Below are positions 1 to 10,593 of a DNA stretch of 64,000 nt, piece after piece. The stretch comes from Acanthornis magna (lineage: Eukaryota > Chordata > Aves > Passeriformes > Acanthizidae), in NCBI GenBank assembly GCA_036785705.1, contig JAWUZG010000036.1, positions 14,193,501-14,257,500 on the forward strand. Reading direction: 5' to 3'. Each line of letters starts with the position of its first letter. The stretch's first letter is position 1. A model generated the notes under the pieces. That model searched no databases, was not told where the DNA came from, and saw nothing but the letters and a program-made list of their open reading frames with translations. The position numbers and the translations under genes were made by a program.

Positions 1-480
1 CACAACAGCTCAGAACCAATAAAACTTCTAACATAACAGAACTTTTGGGAAGAAGGGGTTAGCCCAAGGCTCTGGACACGCCTTTCTTCTGGACCAAGGG
101 GTGGATCTTAGATCCTGGTTCCACCCCTCGAGTCCTCCCCTAATGAGGAGCCTCCTACAGAGCTGGAGCGTGAGGCAGCCGCAGCCAGGGTTGGACGTCC
201 CACAGCATGGTTTGCTCTTTGTGTGGAGGCTTTTTCTAAGTCTATTAAGTATGTATTAGGTGCTCATATAAAAGCATTTCTTGCACGTTTTGCACAAAGG
301 ATGCTAGTGAGGTATTCTGCTACGGTTTGTCTTATAACAAAATACCCTCACCTGCTGCATCGGAGACCTACTGCAGGTCCTGCATCTTGTTGGAATGCTG
401 TGTGGAGAAGTGCTAGTGAGAGTATTTGTCCTTGCTGTGCCTTGCATTTTTGTGTATTGCACTGAGGAAAGTACATGAGG
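1..480. other. Unassigned segment, possibly decayed endogenous retrovirus
   Basis: This stretch has more CpG dinucleotides than the sequence after it. It carries an AATAAA at 19-24 and a TATAAA at 265-270. On the plus strand one frame is open from about 105 to 465 and includes an alanine- and arginine-rich patch near 175-210. I do not recognise the peptide. The purine-rich run at 46-58 could be a polypurine tract, but no TG-starting LTR follows it. An ERV remnant running off the left edge is one reading; ordinary unique sequence is equally possible. Confidence 0.2.
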
Positions 481-2108
481 TTCTGTGCTGAAGAGCTCTC
501 CATTTTCTTAACCATCTTCATACCTGGCAATAGAAGGATTCTTAAGTAACTTCAGTGTCAAGGTGAACTGAGTACGTGAACATTTCTACAGCGTACTGGT
601 GTGAATAGGTCCCTAAGAAAGTTGTGCCATTTTTGTAGTGGTCTGTGACTCTTCAGACAGAAAGCATTAAAAAAGGTATTTCTGCTCCGTTGTGATTTGA
701 ATGCTGTATATATTTTTTTTTACTTTGATATAAAGGAATGGGATGATATCTCCTTCTTCACTGACCCTCTGCTGTTCTCGTGATATAGGATGGGAGCAGG
801 CCCACAGTGAAAACAGCAGTGGGTTGGTGCAAAATGAGGCCTCATCCTGTGGCGATAGGATTTGAACTCAAACCTCAAATAAAAACATAGTTCTCCACTC
901 TAAAAGATACATATTCTATAGCTGGAACACACCTTGAGATTAAAAAAAAAAAAAACCTACATAAAAAATCTGAATGACTGAACAGAAAAATGTATTCCCA
1001 CAACAGGGAACCGTGAAGCATGAACACATTCTGAGGTCACATAGCCAAGGACAAATTGTTTGAAATAGCTAAAAAGCAAGAAAAAATTCCAGTAAAAATC
1101 TTCAGTTTGCTTCCTCCTCCTGGGCTGAGACAAATCTTCATTTTCCACTTACTGAGAAACTTTTATGGATTACAGTCACTTGCGTGCTGTTGGATGCCCA
1201 GGCTGTATACACAATATTTCAGAAATATTTGCTGCCCATTTTTCTCTTTGTCTCCCATAACTCTGTTGCAAAGAACTGATAAAAGTGATCACCTTATCCA
1301 TTCACTGCAGAGCATTTAAAACTTGCCAGAGTTTCTTCACACGAGGAGTGAACAGGCAAGACTACCAGTGATGAAAATAGCCCTGGCTGCGAAATTGTGA
1401 ATGACAGCTGGCTGATATGCTTACCAGAAGCATGGGTTTTTTCAGACAAATTACAAAAATTTCTCTAGTGTCCTTTTGCAACAGAAGAAAAATACTCAGA
1501 AGCTTTTCCCAAAGATTTATATTCACACAGAGGGCACTTAAATCTGATATCCTGGAGATCTGTTTTATTTAGTTTCGCTCTTTTTATTGAGGAGAAGGTT
1601 TCTCTGGGACCTGTGAGCTGTGTGCTGTAGCAGCACTGCCAGGCTCTGCATGGGCTGGCACTGTGGGGTGTGTTCCTGCCTGGGCTGCTCCCCCACTGTC
1701 CCTAACGTGGCAGCTGTGGCTGTGCCTCCAGCCCCTACAGACACACTGCCCTCAGACACACAAGCCCAGGCCGCTGTACTGCTGTTTTATCATCTTGTTG
1801 TCTGCTTTCTGACCTCCCCATGATTTTCCACTGTGGGACACAGGTGTGCGCATCATTTTCTTGTGCTCTTCCAGAAGCCTGCGTTCGTTTCTTGGCCCCT
1901 GTTTCACTGAGGTTATTTTATTCACTGTTTGTATGGTGCTGGCAAAATGCCATTCTGACTGCAGGGCAGGGGTTTGCTGCCATAAGAGAAATAATTTTGA
2001 GAGGCAGAAAAACACATAAGATTTCAAGTTTGATTTACACCCTCTCTTATTTATAAAACAGTGACTTGAAGATACTGGTCCTCTCTTGCGTGAGTACTTC
2101 TAACTCAC
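481..2108. other. Non-coding stretch, nothing recognised
   Basis: No gene or repeat family was recognised. There is an A14 run at 942-955. The part at 1600-1790 is richer in G+C than its surroundings and has short open frames on both strands, none with a recognisable domain. Confidence 0.5.
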
Positions 2109-2166
2109 ACACTAATTTATCTTTTATTCCATTGCTGACACTAATTTATCTTTTATTCCATTGCTG
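2109..2166. repeat. 29-bp tandem duplication, two exact copies
   Basis: The unit at 2109-2137 is repeated without any change at 2138-2166. Exact identity suggests a recent event, such as replication slippage or a local templated duplication. The long inverted repeat at 2288-2353 lies about 120 bp away. Confidence 0.95.
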
Positions 2167-2689
2167 GAGTAACATGTAAATAGTTTCACCATTTCAGTTT
2201 TCTCATGTAAATTACACCATATACAGCATGAGACCCCACAGGCAGGCTACAGAGGTCTCTGCTACAGGCAGAACAATTGTATTTCAGAATCAGTAACATT
2301 GCTACTCATAGGCTAGCTATGAGTTAGCCTATGAGTAGCAGTGTTTACTGATTTTACTGTTTGAAAAGGACTTAATTCAAGGCTCACTGAATGGCGGAAC
2401 AAGAAAATAATTCTCCAGAGAGCATTGCCTCTCCATTTTTTAGCCTAAATATGTAAAATAGATGTGTTTTTAATGTACATGATATACATATGTATTTCGC
2501 CTCCTTTAAGTTAGCAAGATGGAGAAAACCATGTCTGTTTGTTCAGCATTGTTTGCAGACATCACTTGCCTCCTCTGAAGAGCTGCTGTTGCCGTGTTTA
2601 TAGGCTTGAAGTGTTCATGTCATGTTTTTATGTTATGCTGCAACTTAATAATGCACAGTATTTCTATTTTGAGATTAGCAATTGTAGCA
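2167..2689. other. Non-coding stretch apart from the inverted repeat
   Basis: Apart from the inverted repeat at 2288-2353, no gene or known repeat was recognised here. The sequence is AT-rich unique DNA up to the start of LTR homology near 2690. Confidence 0.5.
2288..2353. repeat. Imperfect inverted repeat (hairpin-forming palindrome)
   Basis: Core arms gctactcataggcta (2301-2315) and tagcctatgagtagc (2325-2339) are perfectly complementary over 15 bp around a 9-nt spacer. The complementarity continues outward to about 2288 and 2353 with one mismatch and one single-base gap, giving arms of nearly 30 bp. The spacer repeats part of the arm (ctatgagt). No TA or other target duplication that would mark it as a transposon was seen. 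Confidence 0.93.
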
Positions 2690-3158
2690 GTTTTGGGAGA
2701 ACTGCTGCTTGTGAGATTGGACCATGTTGGAGATGTTCACAGAGAACTGTCTCCCGTGGGAGGGACCCCATGGTGCAGCATGGTGCAGTGGTGCAGCATG
2801 GTGCACCACTCCTCTCCCTGAGCAGTGGAAGAAGATCTCAGTGATGAACTGACCAAAGTCCCCCACGCCCTGTTTCCTACACTGTCAGTGGGAAGGAGGG
2901 AGGTGTTGGGAGAAGAAAGGGTGTCTTAGGGGCTTATTTTACTTCTCATTATCCTCGTCTGACTCTGTTAGTAACAAATTTATTTTGTAACTCTAAGATG
3001 AGCCTGTTTTGCCCTTGGAGTGTTACTTCCTGCTCCTTATCTCAACCCAGGACTGCTTCATTAAATTTTTTTCCCTCCTCTGCCCAGCTGAGGCAAGGGA
3101 GAGCAAGGGAGCGGCTGTTGTGGGTGCCTGGCGTTTGGCCAGTGTCCAAACCATGACA
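2690..3158 (+). mobile_element. ERVL-like LTR fragment (3' part), copy A
   Basis: The segment matches, by eye, the LTR-like copies at 48831-49625 (same strand) and 23193-24231 (opposite strand). Shared blocks include an attggacc box, a ttcacagagaactgtctcc-type block near 2738-2756, the aactgacc block near 2848, and a terminal part where a cagctgagg tract is followed by a ctggc...gccag end. The copy starts abruptly at about 2690, so the first half of the LTR is missing. Its 3' end is taken at the terminal ccatgaca (3151-3158), which matches the terminus of the minus-strand copy. A small repeat of tggtgcagca units lies at 2770-2808. The polyadenylation signal has decayed. Class assignment to ERVL is from general resemblance to avian LTRs and is tentative. 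Confidence 0.7.
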
Positions 3159-6100
3159 GCAATTAATGTGTTTTTACCAGCAGCCTAATAAGCAGATGTA
3201 CTGCTCTAATGTGTATCTCTGCTGATACTCATGCTTTGTGAAAAGCACAATCTAACTTTACTGCCAGTCTAAAATTTCCAAAGCTTTCCTCTGCCGTACA
3301 GCCAATCTTCCAGTGTGGCCTGCTTTTCTCCCTATTGGTGATTATTTTGTTTTATAATTATTATTCCTTGATTAAATTGAAGATTAGTATTTTCTTTCCA
3401 TACTAAGATTTTAGCAAATTAAGTAGGCTTTAGTCTCTGGCTTTTATGCCTAATTAAAGATCTTTATTTTGAAAGACTTTAGATTGTCATGCATGACTGC
3501 ATCTCATTCTCTCCCTAATAATCCCTTTATAATGCTCAGTAAGGTTCATTTCAGCTCATGGTCTTCATCACTGCTTTAGCCTCACAGTCAAGAATGGGCA
3601 TTTTTCTGAAGAAAAAGAAATTCAGTGCAACACGTAAGAAGCAGTATCCTGTTAAAGTGCCCCTGCGGCTGTAACCCATTTTTCACAGCAGTTGCAATAG
3701 CAAGATCATCCATGGGGAATGAGTTTGAGGCTCCAACATGAAGATAAGCCTAAAGAGAGGACACAGTGGTTTAGGTGCTCCAGCTATTTTCTCTACAGCA
3801 ACCAGGTATGTGGAACACAGAATGTGCAACATAAGGTTGCTCATGTATTTTGTATGGTCCACTCCGTGTCCTGCAAAAGCACCGGACTAAATAATCTGGC
3901 ACAAAGAACCCCAGAGTGAACACTTCTCCATAGAGAAAGTGATGGGCAGCAGAAATAATTTTCAGTATAGATTCCAGGAGATGGGAAAACTGACCATGTG
4001 CCAGATAACACAGAGGCTATAGACGTCTTTGAAATGCTGCTGCACCTTTCCCAGTCTGGAGTCCTGAAATGCACTGTGTTTGCTTACTGCTTTCTGGTTT
4101 TCAGAGTATAACAATTTCTAGTGTTACAAATAATAAAAATATGTTTTGCATCTAGGAGGGTGTCACGCTGCTGCACTGTGTTCCTTTTCACTCTGTGTTC
4201 ACAGGCCCTTCTTTAGGTGGATGTCTGAGCCCTCACACAAATGAGGGCTGCAAGCCCAAGCACTGAGGGCTGCATCAGCACCGTGTGCTGCTGCTGTGCC
4301 CCTCAACTCCCTTACAGTGCTGGTGTATCTGGAGCTCCGGAGGGCTGCTCATCACTCTCTGAGGTATCTCCCAAAGGTGTCAGTGACACCCCACAGAGTG
4401 TGCCCTGGGCACTGCTGTGGAGGCACCACAATGGCAGAGTTCAGTTCTACCCTCTCTGCCTTCTGACACCTGCCAACAGGAGGTCATTAATCCACTGGAT
4501 GTACCAGCAGAAGGGGTGTCAGGAATGAGCTGAACAGCCTGGTCCTTCGCATTAAATAAAAATGGGGTTAGGGCAGGACATGGGGTAACATAGGCATGCT
4601 TATCTACATTCGTCAGCTGGTTAAGATGAAATCCTGTTTATAACCAGAGAGAAATTAGATTAGAAAGTGTAAATACTTTTGGTTGTTCCTTCTTTGGTGA
4701 CGTACCCTTCCCATATCCACCACAGACACTATCATCATGAAGAGCAGTACACCCATAAGGAAGCGTAATGCTGCCTTTGCAGGTACCTGTGAGCTCAGAA
4801 ACTGGTCCTGGAAGGATCTTAGAAGCCAGATACAGAATCAGATGTGGATTGGATTTTCCAGAGGTAGAGCAACTTACGCATCCATTTGTAAAGAATTTTA
4901 TTGTTGCTTTACTGGAAAGCTCTGAAATGTGGCACAGAGAAATGGCTGCAAACTTGACAAAGCTGAAGGACATATTAGGTTTCTTCAGATTGAGCAGACA
5001 GGTCTACATATATGATATTGAGGACTCTTTTGTAACAATCCCTTTCCTCTGATTTTCCAGATGAGCGCATTCTCTGAAGCTGTAGATTCTGGTCCTTCAG
5101 TCAGCCATCCTAAAGATTCTTATAAAGAGGCAAATCTCATACTAGGGCACTAACAGAGCTGCTCTTAGTCTCACCAGAGAGACTCCCATTTGTAATTTAT
5201 TCTGTGAAATTTTGTTTTGTACCTAGTTCAACTAGTTCCACTTCAGGCATTTTCAGTGAACACCATTTGCATGCACCTGTGAAAGAGCTTGCCAGCAGTC
5301 ATCTTTCCCAGGGATAGTCTCCTTATAAATCCAGAGGAGACATGTCAAGGTCAATGCTCCCTTTTCTGTAAGGCTCACTCACATTTATACAATTCCTACA
5401 TTCCAGTTTTTGAAACTTCTAATTTCCTCCAGCTGAATTGATTCCCTTTATTGCATTGTGCAAACTGCCGTAATTGAGTCCTTGGATATAAAAATAGAAA
5501 ATTATGGTAAAGCAAACCTGTTCTATTGCTAATAGAACTGAGATACATACATCTGTGAATCACATAGGCATGCAGACATTATACATAATTATTACAATCT
5601 CACTCTGAATTTTTATTTTCCTGTGCAAAGTGACCAGCAAATAACCTATTTTGTGTTTCTTAAAATACCTAAACAGATCCTTCTCAGTCAAATTGTAAGC
5701 CCAGGAGATTTTTTTAAAAATGTAAATAAGTAATTTAACAAAACAGCTTTAATTTTCCAGTTATAATGGATCTACAGTTTTTTATATTGCAAAAGGAATT
5801 TTATGTTGCACTCCAAGACTTCTTTACCAGAGTGCAATCTTTTTTTGGTGAATGCAGAGTATCATAACCTGCAAATACAATGTGTTTCTAATAAACACCA
5901 CATGTCCCTTTGACATAACATTGTTATAGTTAAATTCAGTTGTGCATGGTATTCTTAGCTTCTTGAACAAAAATAGTGTGCAATTTCATTCCAGAGAAGT
6001 AGTTTTATGAGCACTTGATGATCATGGCAGCTATGTATCTGACATTAAGTCCAATTCTGTTCTTCTCACATGAAAATTTCCAGAGGGTTTGATCTCTGTA

Positions 6101-7566
6101 GTAACATGGAGCAGTGTGTTACTGTGGATCTCTGTGAAATTGTTCCTCTCCTGCTCCAAGGCAGTGGGAGGTCCAAACTGTTGGGATTAAAATTGTCTGG
6201 ATGGTTTACGGAACAGTTTATTTGTCAGTATTTGTTTAGATTCTGAATAAAGTTGCAAAGCTTGCTGCTGGCTCATGTTGATGCACAATTCTTGTTTCTT
6301 GTACTGTATTGAAGGTGCAAAGACAGTTTCTTTTAAAGCGTGTTTTAAAATTCCATGTATAGCAATATGGTCCAATAAAAGGATACATTACTTCAGGCAG
6401 CAAAAAAAGGGACCTCCAGTGGAGAGATAATGATGACTTTTATGAAGTTTATATTCTAAACACAAGCTTTTCTTCAATGAGAGCAGCATGAGAGTACCAC
6501 AGTTCCAAAATCATAGATTAGTGCTTTTCTTTTGAACCGTAAATAATTTCCTTTAAGTTATTTTGTATATGAAGGTGGATATTTGAGCTATGCAAAAGAT
6601 AGTGAAGTGTAAGTATTTGAGAGAAAGTAGAGTTTGCAGCAAACTTGCTTTGTGACAGGGTTATTCCCCTCAGTTTTTGCTCTGCTAGCCACACTGATTC
6701 TCCAAAGATTAAAGCATTGCAGGTTTTGAGTCTACTGTAAATTATTCCATAGTAATCAAGGTTCACCTTTATATTCATTTTCTGTCTGTTGCCTAAACAT
6801 ATCCTGGAGCAATATACAGATAAACTGGTCCATGGGATGATCAAACCCCTATTCATGCTGATGAAAGTTCATCTTGTTATGATGAAATAGACAGGAAAGT
6901 AGCCTGACAATTTTGAAAATGTGTTAATTTTTCCCTTTTGATGACAATGATTCAGCAGACATAATTTTATTTCTTCTCCCTCATTTCTTTCTCAGCTGTG
7001 ACTTTCATCTGGAAGACGGCATCCTAACATTAGTTATTTAATAGGTGTTATAAAAAGCCCCTGGAACCCCTGTATGACACTAGTGTAAGTGAAGGGTTCT
7101 AGTTTTGCGGTGTTCCCACGTGAAACTTCATCCCTGTATATCTGTTTGCAAAAGCAGAACCTGAAAGATTTTTCTGATGATATGGTTGCATAATAAGACA
7201 TTTCCCTGGGTAGGAATAGTCTTTTAAAATTGTTCCACATTTTCTAGATCCCCTTCCCTTGTAAACGTTAATTTATGGATGCTGCTGTTCATGAACTTGC
7301 TTGCCCATTGTTTTAAATCAGCTAGTTGTATCATACTTTGTTAATCCCAGACTTTGTTTATCCAGTTACAAGAGGTCATTGTGGAGGCTCTAGAGTGTTT
7401 AATACTAACAATTAGATGTTCAGACCTCTGAGTACAGTGGAGATAGGGTAAGTTAAGTACCTGAAATCCCATCCTGTCCATCTCTCCTTCAGCTCTTCAG
7501 AGTGGTGGGTTAGTGGCAAAGTTTTACAACCACGAGCTTTCAATGGGGGGAAAATAACTTTTCCTC

Positions 7567-7589
7567 TTTGCCTTTTATTAAAAGGCAAA
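7567..7589. repeat. Perfect hairpin, 10-bp arms with 3-nt loop
   Basis: tttgcctttt at 7567-7576 pairs with aaaaggcaaa at 7580-7589 across the loop att. The arms are AT-rich, so a structure like this can arise by chance in 64 kb. Confidence 0.9.
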
Positions 7590-7646
7590 TAATTTAAAGT
7601 CAGGGCAAAAAATAACCTTTGTAAGTCTGGTCCATTCTCTCTGGTT

Positions 7647-7666
7647 TTTTTTTCAATTGAAAAAAA
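7647..7666. repeat. 20-bp perfect palindrome of T7, caattg, A7
   Basis: Seven T, then caattg, then seven A form a perfect self-complementary 20-mer. It sits 58 bp after another perfect hairpin (7567-7589). The sequence is low-complexity, so it needs no special explanation. Confidence 0.9.
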
Positions 7667-7979
7667 GGCATTTACCAGGACCTACTTGGCACACAGCTCT
7701 TGGAAGTGAAAAACTAGTTTATCTGTCAGCCATGTACCTCATTCACTCTGATTTAAAAGAACTTACAGTAGAAGGTTAAGAGAAGACAGAGAGGTCATGC
7801 TGATTTGCTGGGAATGAAGCAAGCAGCACAAATAGTGTAACATTTCCTTATCAAAATTCATGCTGCAAGTGTGAGCATGGTAAATGGTTACCTATTATTA
7901 GACTAAATAAATGTAGAAGTTGCACACTGGATATCTTTATGTCACAGAAAAAGTTCCATTTGTATTTAAAATTAAAAAT

Positions 7980-8033
7980 ATTTGCATACAGGGAGGATCA
8001 TTTAAGATAAATGGACTTGATATTTATGCAAAT
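7980..8033. promoter_or_regulatory. Pair of opposed octamer (POU-type) motifs
   Basis: ATTTGCAT at 7980-7987 and ATGCAAAT at 8026-8033 are the same octamer in opposite orientation, 38 bp apart. The octamer is the classical binding site of POU-domain factors. Single octamers also occur elsewhere in this AT-rich window (for example near 12215, 16200, 17472 and 44550), so only the pairing is notable. Confidence 0.2.
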
Positions 8034-8249
8034 ACACTTCAAATGCTCTTCGTGATATGTGAAAAGTATCTTTAATACAAAAAACCCTTTTTGTTTTGTA
8101 GCCACTCTAAGGAAAAAAACAAGCCTTTGACAATATTTTATATTTCTCCTAGGATTATAGAAAGATGACTATGTTAAACACTAAAAAGAACAAACAAAAT
8201 TTAATGTTTGCTAAAATACATCTTTTGGGGTAGATTGTGTGCTGAAACC

Positions 8250-8255
8250 AAATTC
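8250..8255. repeat. Left target-site duplication (aaattc) of the solo LTR
   Basis: aaattc directly precedes the TGTGG start of the LTR and is repeated exactly at 8972-8977 after its CTACA end. A 6-bp duplication is typical of alpha- and betaretrovirus-like (class II) integrases. Confidence 0.85.
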
Positions 8256-8591
8256 TGTGGAGGGAGATCTCTGGACGGCCGCCCCGCCCTCGGCTTGCCC
8301 CTCCCTGGAGCCTCGGGACAGCCTGGAGGAGGTGGACACTGCCGTCTAGGTTATACCCCTGAGGCTGGGTTAAGAGAGGTGCCGGCCCCGGTCCCGCCCC
8401 TTATTCCAGCTCCTTCCCTGCCTGTCAGGATGGGAGGCTGGTCCTGGGTGTGGCGAGACGCCGAACCCCGCCCCTCCTTCCAGCTCCTTCGACACCTTGG
8501 TCCCCCTGATCGGCTCCGGGATTCGGGAGCCGCCCCCCGCTTGAAGGGATTGGTCTTGTTCGGGTTGTACCCTCCCCCTTCGTGTTCGTTC

Positions 8592-8617
8592 ATTGGCTGA
8601 TTGTTTTCCGTTATAAA
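8592..8617 (+). promoter_or_regulatory. LTR promoter: inverted CCAAT box and TATA box
   Basis: ATTGG at 8592-8596 and TATAAA at 8612-8617 sit within the U3 of the solo LTR. Transcription would be expected to start roughly 25-30 bp after the TATA box, about 8640. Confidence 0.7.
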
Positions 8618-8691
8618 CCTTTGCACAGCCCTGGTCGGTTGTCGGTTGGGACTGGCTAGCAGGTGCCCCTCTCCCCTGTACCCTCCACCCC

Positions 8692-8697
8692 AATAAA
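8692..8697 (+). terminator. LTR polyadenylation signal AATAAA
   Basis: A canonical AATAAA lies 75 bp after the TATA box, with a T/G- and C-rich downstream stretch at about 8700-8740. The spacing fits the R region of a retroviral LTR. Confidence 0.75.
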
Positions 8698-8826
8698 CCT
8701 GCCTTGTCTTCCGACCACTCCATTGCCTCCTGTCTCTCTGTGACGACCTCGCCATCGATCCAAGGCTTGAGCATCGACAGCCCAGGGTCGCCTCGCCTAC
8801 AGGAGAAACAACCTCCCGTGACCCCG

Positions 8827-8837
8827 CGAGGGTAAGA
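8827..8837 (+). promoter_or_regulatory. Possible splice donor in the LTR
   Basis: gagg|gtaaga matches the vertebrate donor consensus well, with the GT at 8832-8833. It lies after the polyadenylation signal, so it could only serve transcripts that read through R or that start in the U5. Whether it is used cannot be told from sequence. Confidence 0.35.
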
Positions 8838-8971
8838 GGCGCACGCCGTCGGCGGAGCTCCCCTTGGATCCGTCAGGTGCCTTCCGCCTGAGCTAGCTAG
8901 ACTGTCCCGGTCGGCTGCTGGCTGGCCGGAGGAGGACCTTAACCTGAGGAGACAGGTTTCGGTCTTCTACA

Positions 8972-8977
8972 AAATTC
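8972..8977. repeat. Right target-site duplication (aaattc) of the solo LTR
   Basis: Exact copy of 8250-8255 directly after the terminal CTACA of the LTR. Confidence 0.85.
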
Positions 8978-10593
8978 CTCTCACCTTTACTCTTGATCTT
9001 CCATTTCTGCCTCAGTACATACCTGTGGCTTCCAGAGGAACCTGAGTTTGTGCCTGTGGCTTTTAGAGAAACCTGTATTTATTTCTGCTGGCTGGTCAGG
9101 TTCTTGTTTTCATTATATTTTATTTTTTCCTATTGTTTCCAGAGGCCAGAAGGTAAGCACAAGAATAATGCAGACTCGAAACTCACTTGTGAATTAAAGA
9201 AAAAGGAAAGAAATCAGGCAGGAATAATTGAGGGGAGCTAAAAATGTGAACCATCTGTAAAAGAGCAAGGCAAAGGGCAATGGGCAAGGATAAACATGTT
9301 GGGTGGGTGTTGACTGGGGTGTAACCAAGAGAGGGATTTTCAGACTGCTCCCACCTCACCAATCTGGAGCAAAGAGATTTCTGTTCCTTCTGTTAATCCT
9401 AGAGATGTTCCACCAGTGACTGCTACCCTGAATGAAGGGATGAGTCTGGAAAGGGAACTCTTTCCTCAGTTGTAACCACTTGTTAAAATAGCAGAAATGG
9501 CTGCCCTTCTAGATGCTGTTTTTCTGTTGCTCCTTTTATGGCAGAGATAAACTCAAGATGCAACTAAGATCATCAGTAGTGAAAATGACACATTTCTTGT
9601 GACCACAAAAATGAAATGATGACAAAATATGCAAGGAAAGAGGAAGATAATAAGATAATGGCAGTAGAAAGGAATGAGAAATAAAATAACGTTCATGAGA
9701 GCTACGTATTTGCACACTGGTGGAAAACTAGTGACGCATGCTACCTATGTGAGCCTTGCTTTTCATCCATGTACTTATGAAATGTATATTTGGTTAAGTC
9801 AGCATTGTTGTGAGCTCTTTCTTTTGAGAAAAGTTGATGAAGCCAAGACAACTCCAATTTTTTTGCCATTATGTGATTTTACTATGCTTTGTGTTGTGGA
9901 AGTACCACTTCCGGAATGATGAAACTTTCCCATTATATCTATTTTTGCACAGAAAGAGGAACACAAGTTACTTTTAGTGAACTTTATACTAATATATAGA
10001 CTACCTGACTCTAGCTCTGTAACTGTGTACTTTTGTTTTTTCAGTAAGTTCTGTTGTGAACAAATGTGAGTACATTGCCACAAAACTGCTTTGCTCCTCA
10101 TGATTGAGAACCTTCTCTTTTCGTTATTTTTGTCCTTTAGTGCCCTTAAAAAAGAAGACACTTCTTACAAACTTGCGGTGTGCAGCACAGATATGTTGCC
10201 TTGCGGAAGTTCTTTGTCCTTTAGGAAGATTTTAGTGTCTGGAAGGTTGAAATGATACTCCCATTTCAAACAATTTATGATAAAAATGTGTATAGAATTC
10301 TAGGGAAAAAAACACAGGTATCTGTTGGTCCATCTGAATTTACTGAGTTTATTCAACTGGACATGTGATACAAATGGTTACTATAAATGTCAACTTTCTA
10401 AACTTTACATCATGTATCACAAATATTAGAAAGATTTTTGTGAGCCAAATAGAGGAATTGCTGGACTGGAAAGCTGTTGGCTGCCCAGAGTTTCCTGAGT
10501 GTGGGGCAAGACGATGGTGTTCTCTGCTTAGCCTGGAAGAGCTTTCTGAAAATAGCTGTCTTCTTAGTCCAAGCTGAGCGTCCCACTGGCTTG
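8978..10593. other. Non-coding stretch, no gene recognised
   Basis: No exon or known repeat was recognised. A 31-bp imperfect tandem duplication at 9019-9080 is listed separately. Open frames at 9674-9919 (plus) and 9799-10161 (minus) overlap each other and have no recognisable domain. Confidence 0.5.
9019..9080. repeat. Imperfect 31-bp tandem duplication
   Basis: The block around cctgtggct at 9022 recurs 31 bp later at 9053, followed in both copies by an agag-aacctg block. The copies differ at several positions, so the duplication is older than the exact one at 2109-2166. Confidence 0.8.

Larger units (their letters stand above)
3159..8249. other. Non-coding unique sequence, no gene recognised
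   Basis: About 5 kb with only short open frames and no convincing exon or repeat family. The first 400 bp (3160-3560) is dense in ATTA/TAAT motifs and could be a conserved non-coding element. The part at 5700-6030 is low in CpG and also looks like constrained AT-rich DNA, but this is only an impression. Small palindromes at 7567-7589 and 7647-7666 and an octamer pair at 7980-8033 are listed separately. Confidence 0.5.
8256..8971 (+). mobile_element. CpG-rich solo LTR of an endogenous retrovirus, 716 bp
   Basis: The element begins TGTGG and ends CTACA, obeying the TG...CA rule, and is bounded by identical aaattc hexamers. Promoter-like parts occur in the right order for a plus-strand LTR: an inverted CCAAT box (ATTGG, 8592-8596), TATAAA (8612-8617) and AATAAA (8692-8697), followed by a GT/CT-rich stretch consistent with a cleavage region. 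This implies U3 of about 385 bp, R of about 70 bp and a long U5. The GC and CpG content is far above the flanks, so CpG decay has been limited and the insertion is probably young. No primer-binding site, gag, pol or env lies beside it, so it is a solo LTR left by LTR-LTR recombination. The 6-bp duplication suggests a class II (ERVK/alpha-beta-like) element. Overlapping short open frames on both strands reflect GC bias, not genes. Confidence 0.85.

Noticed and set aside
8351..8774. Two overlapping 134-codon minus-strand frames
   Set aside because: They lie antisense inside the GC-rich solo LTR. High GC lowers stop frequency, the frames overlap each other, and neither shows a domain.
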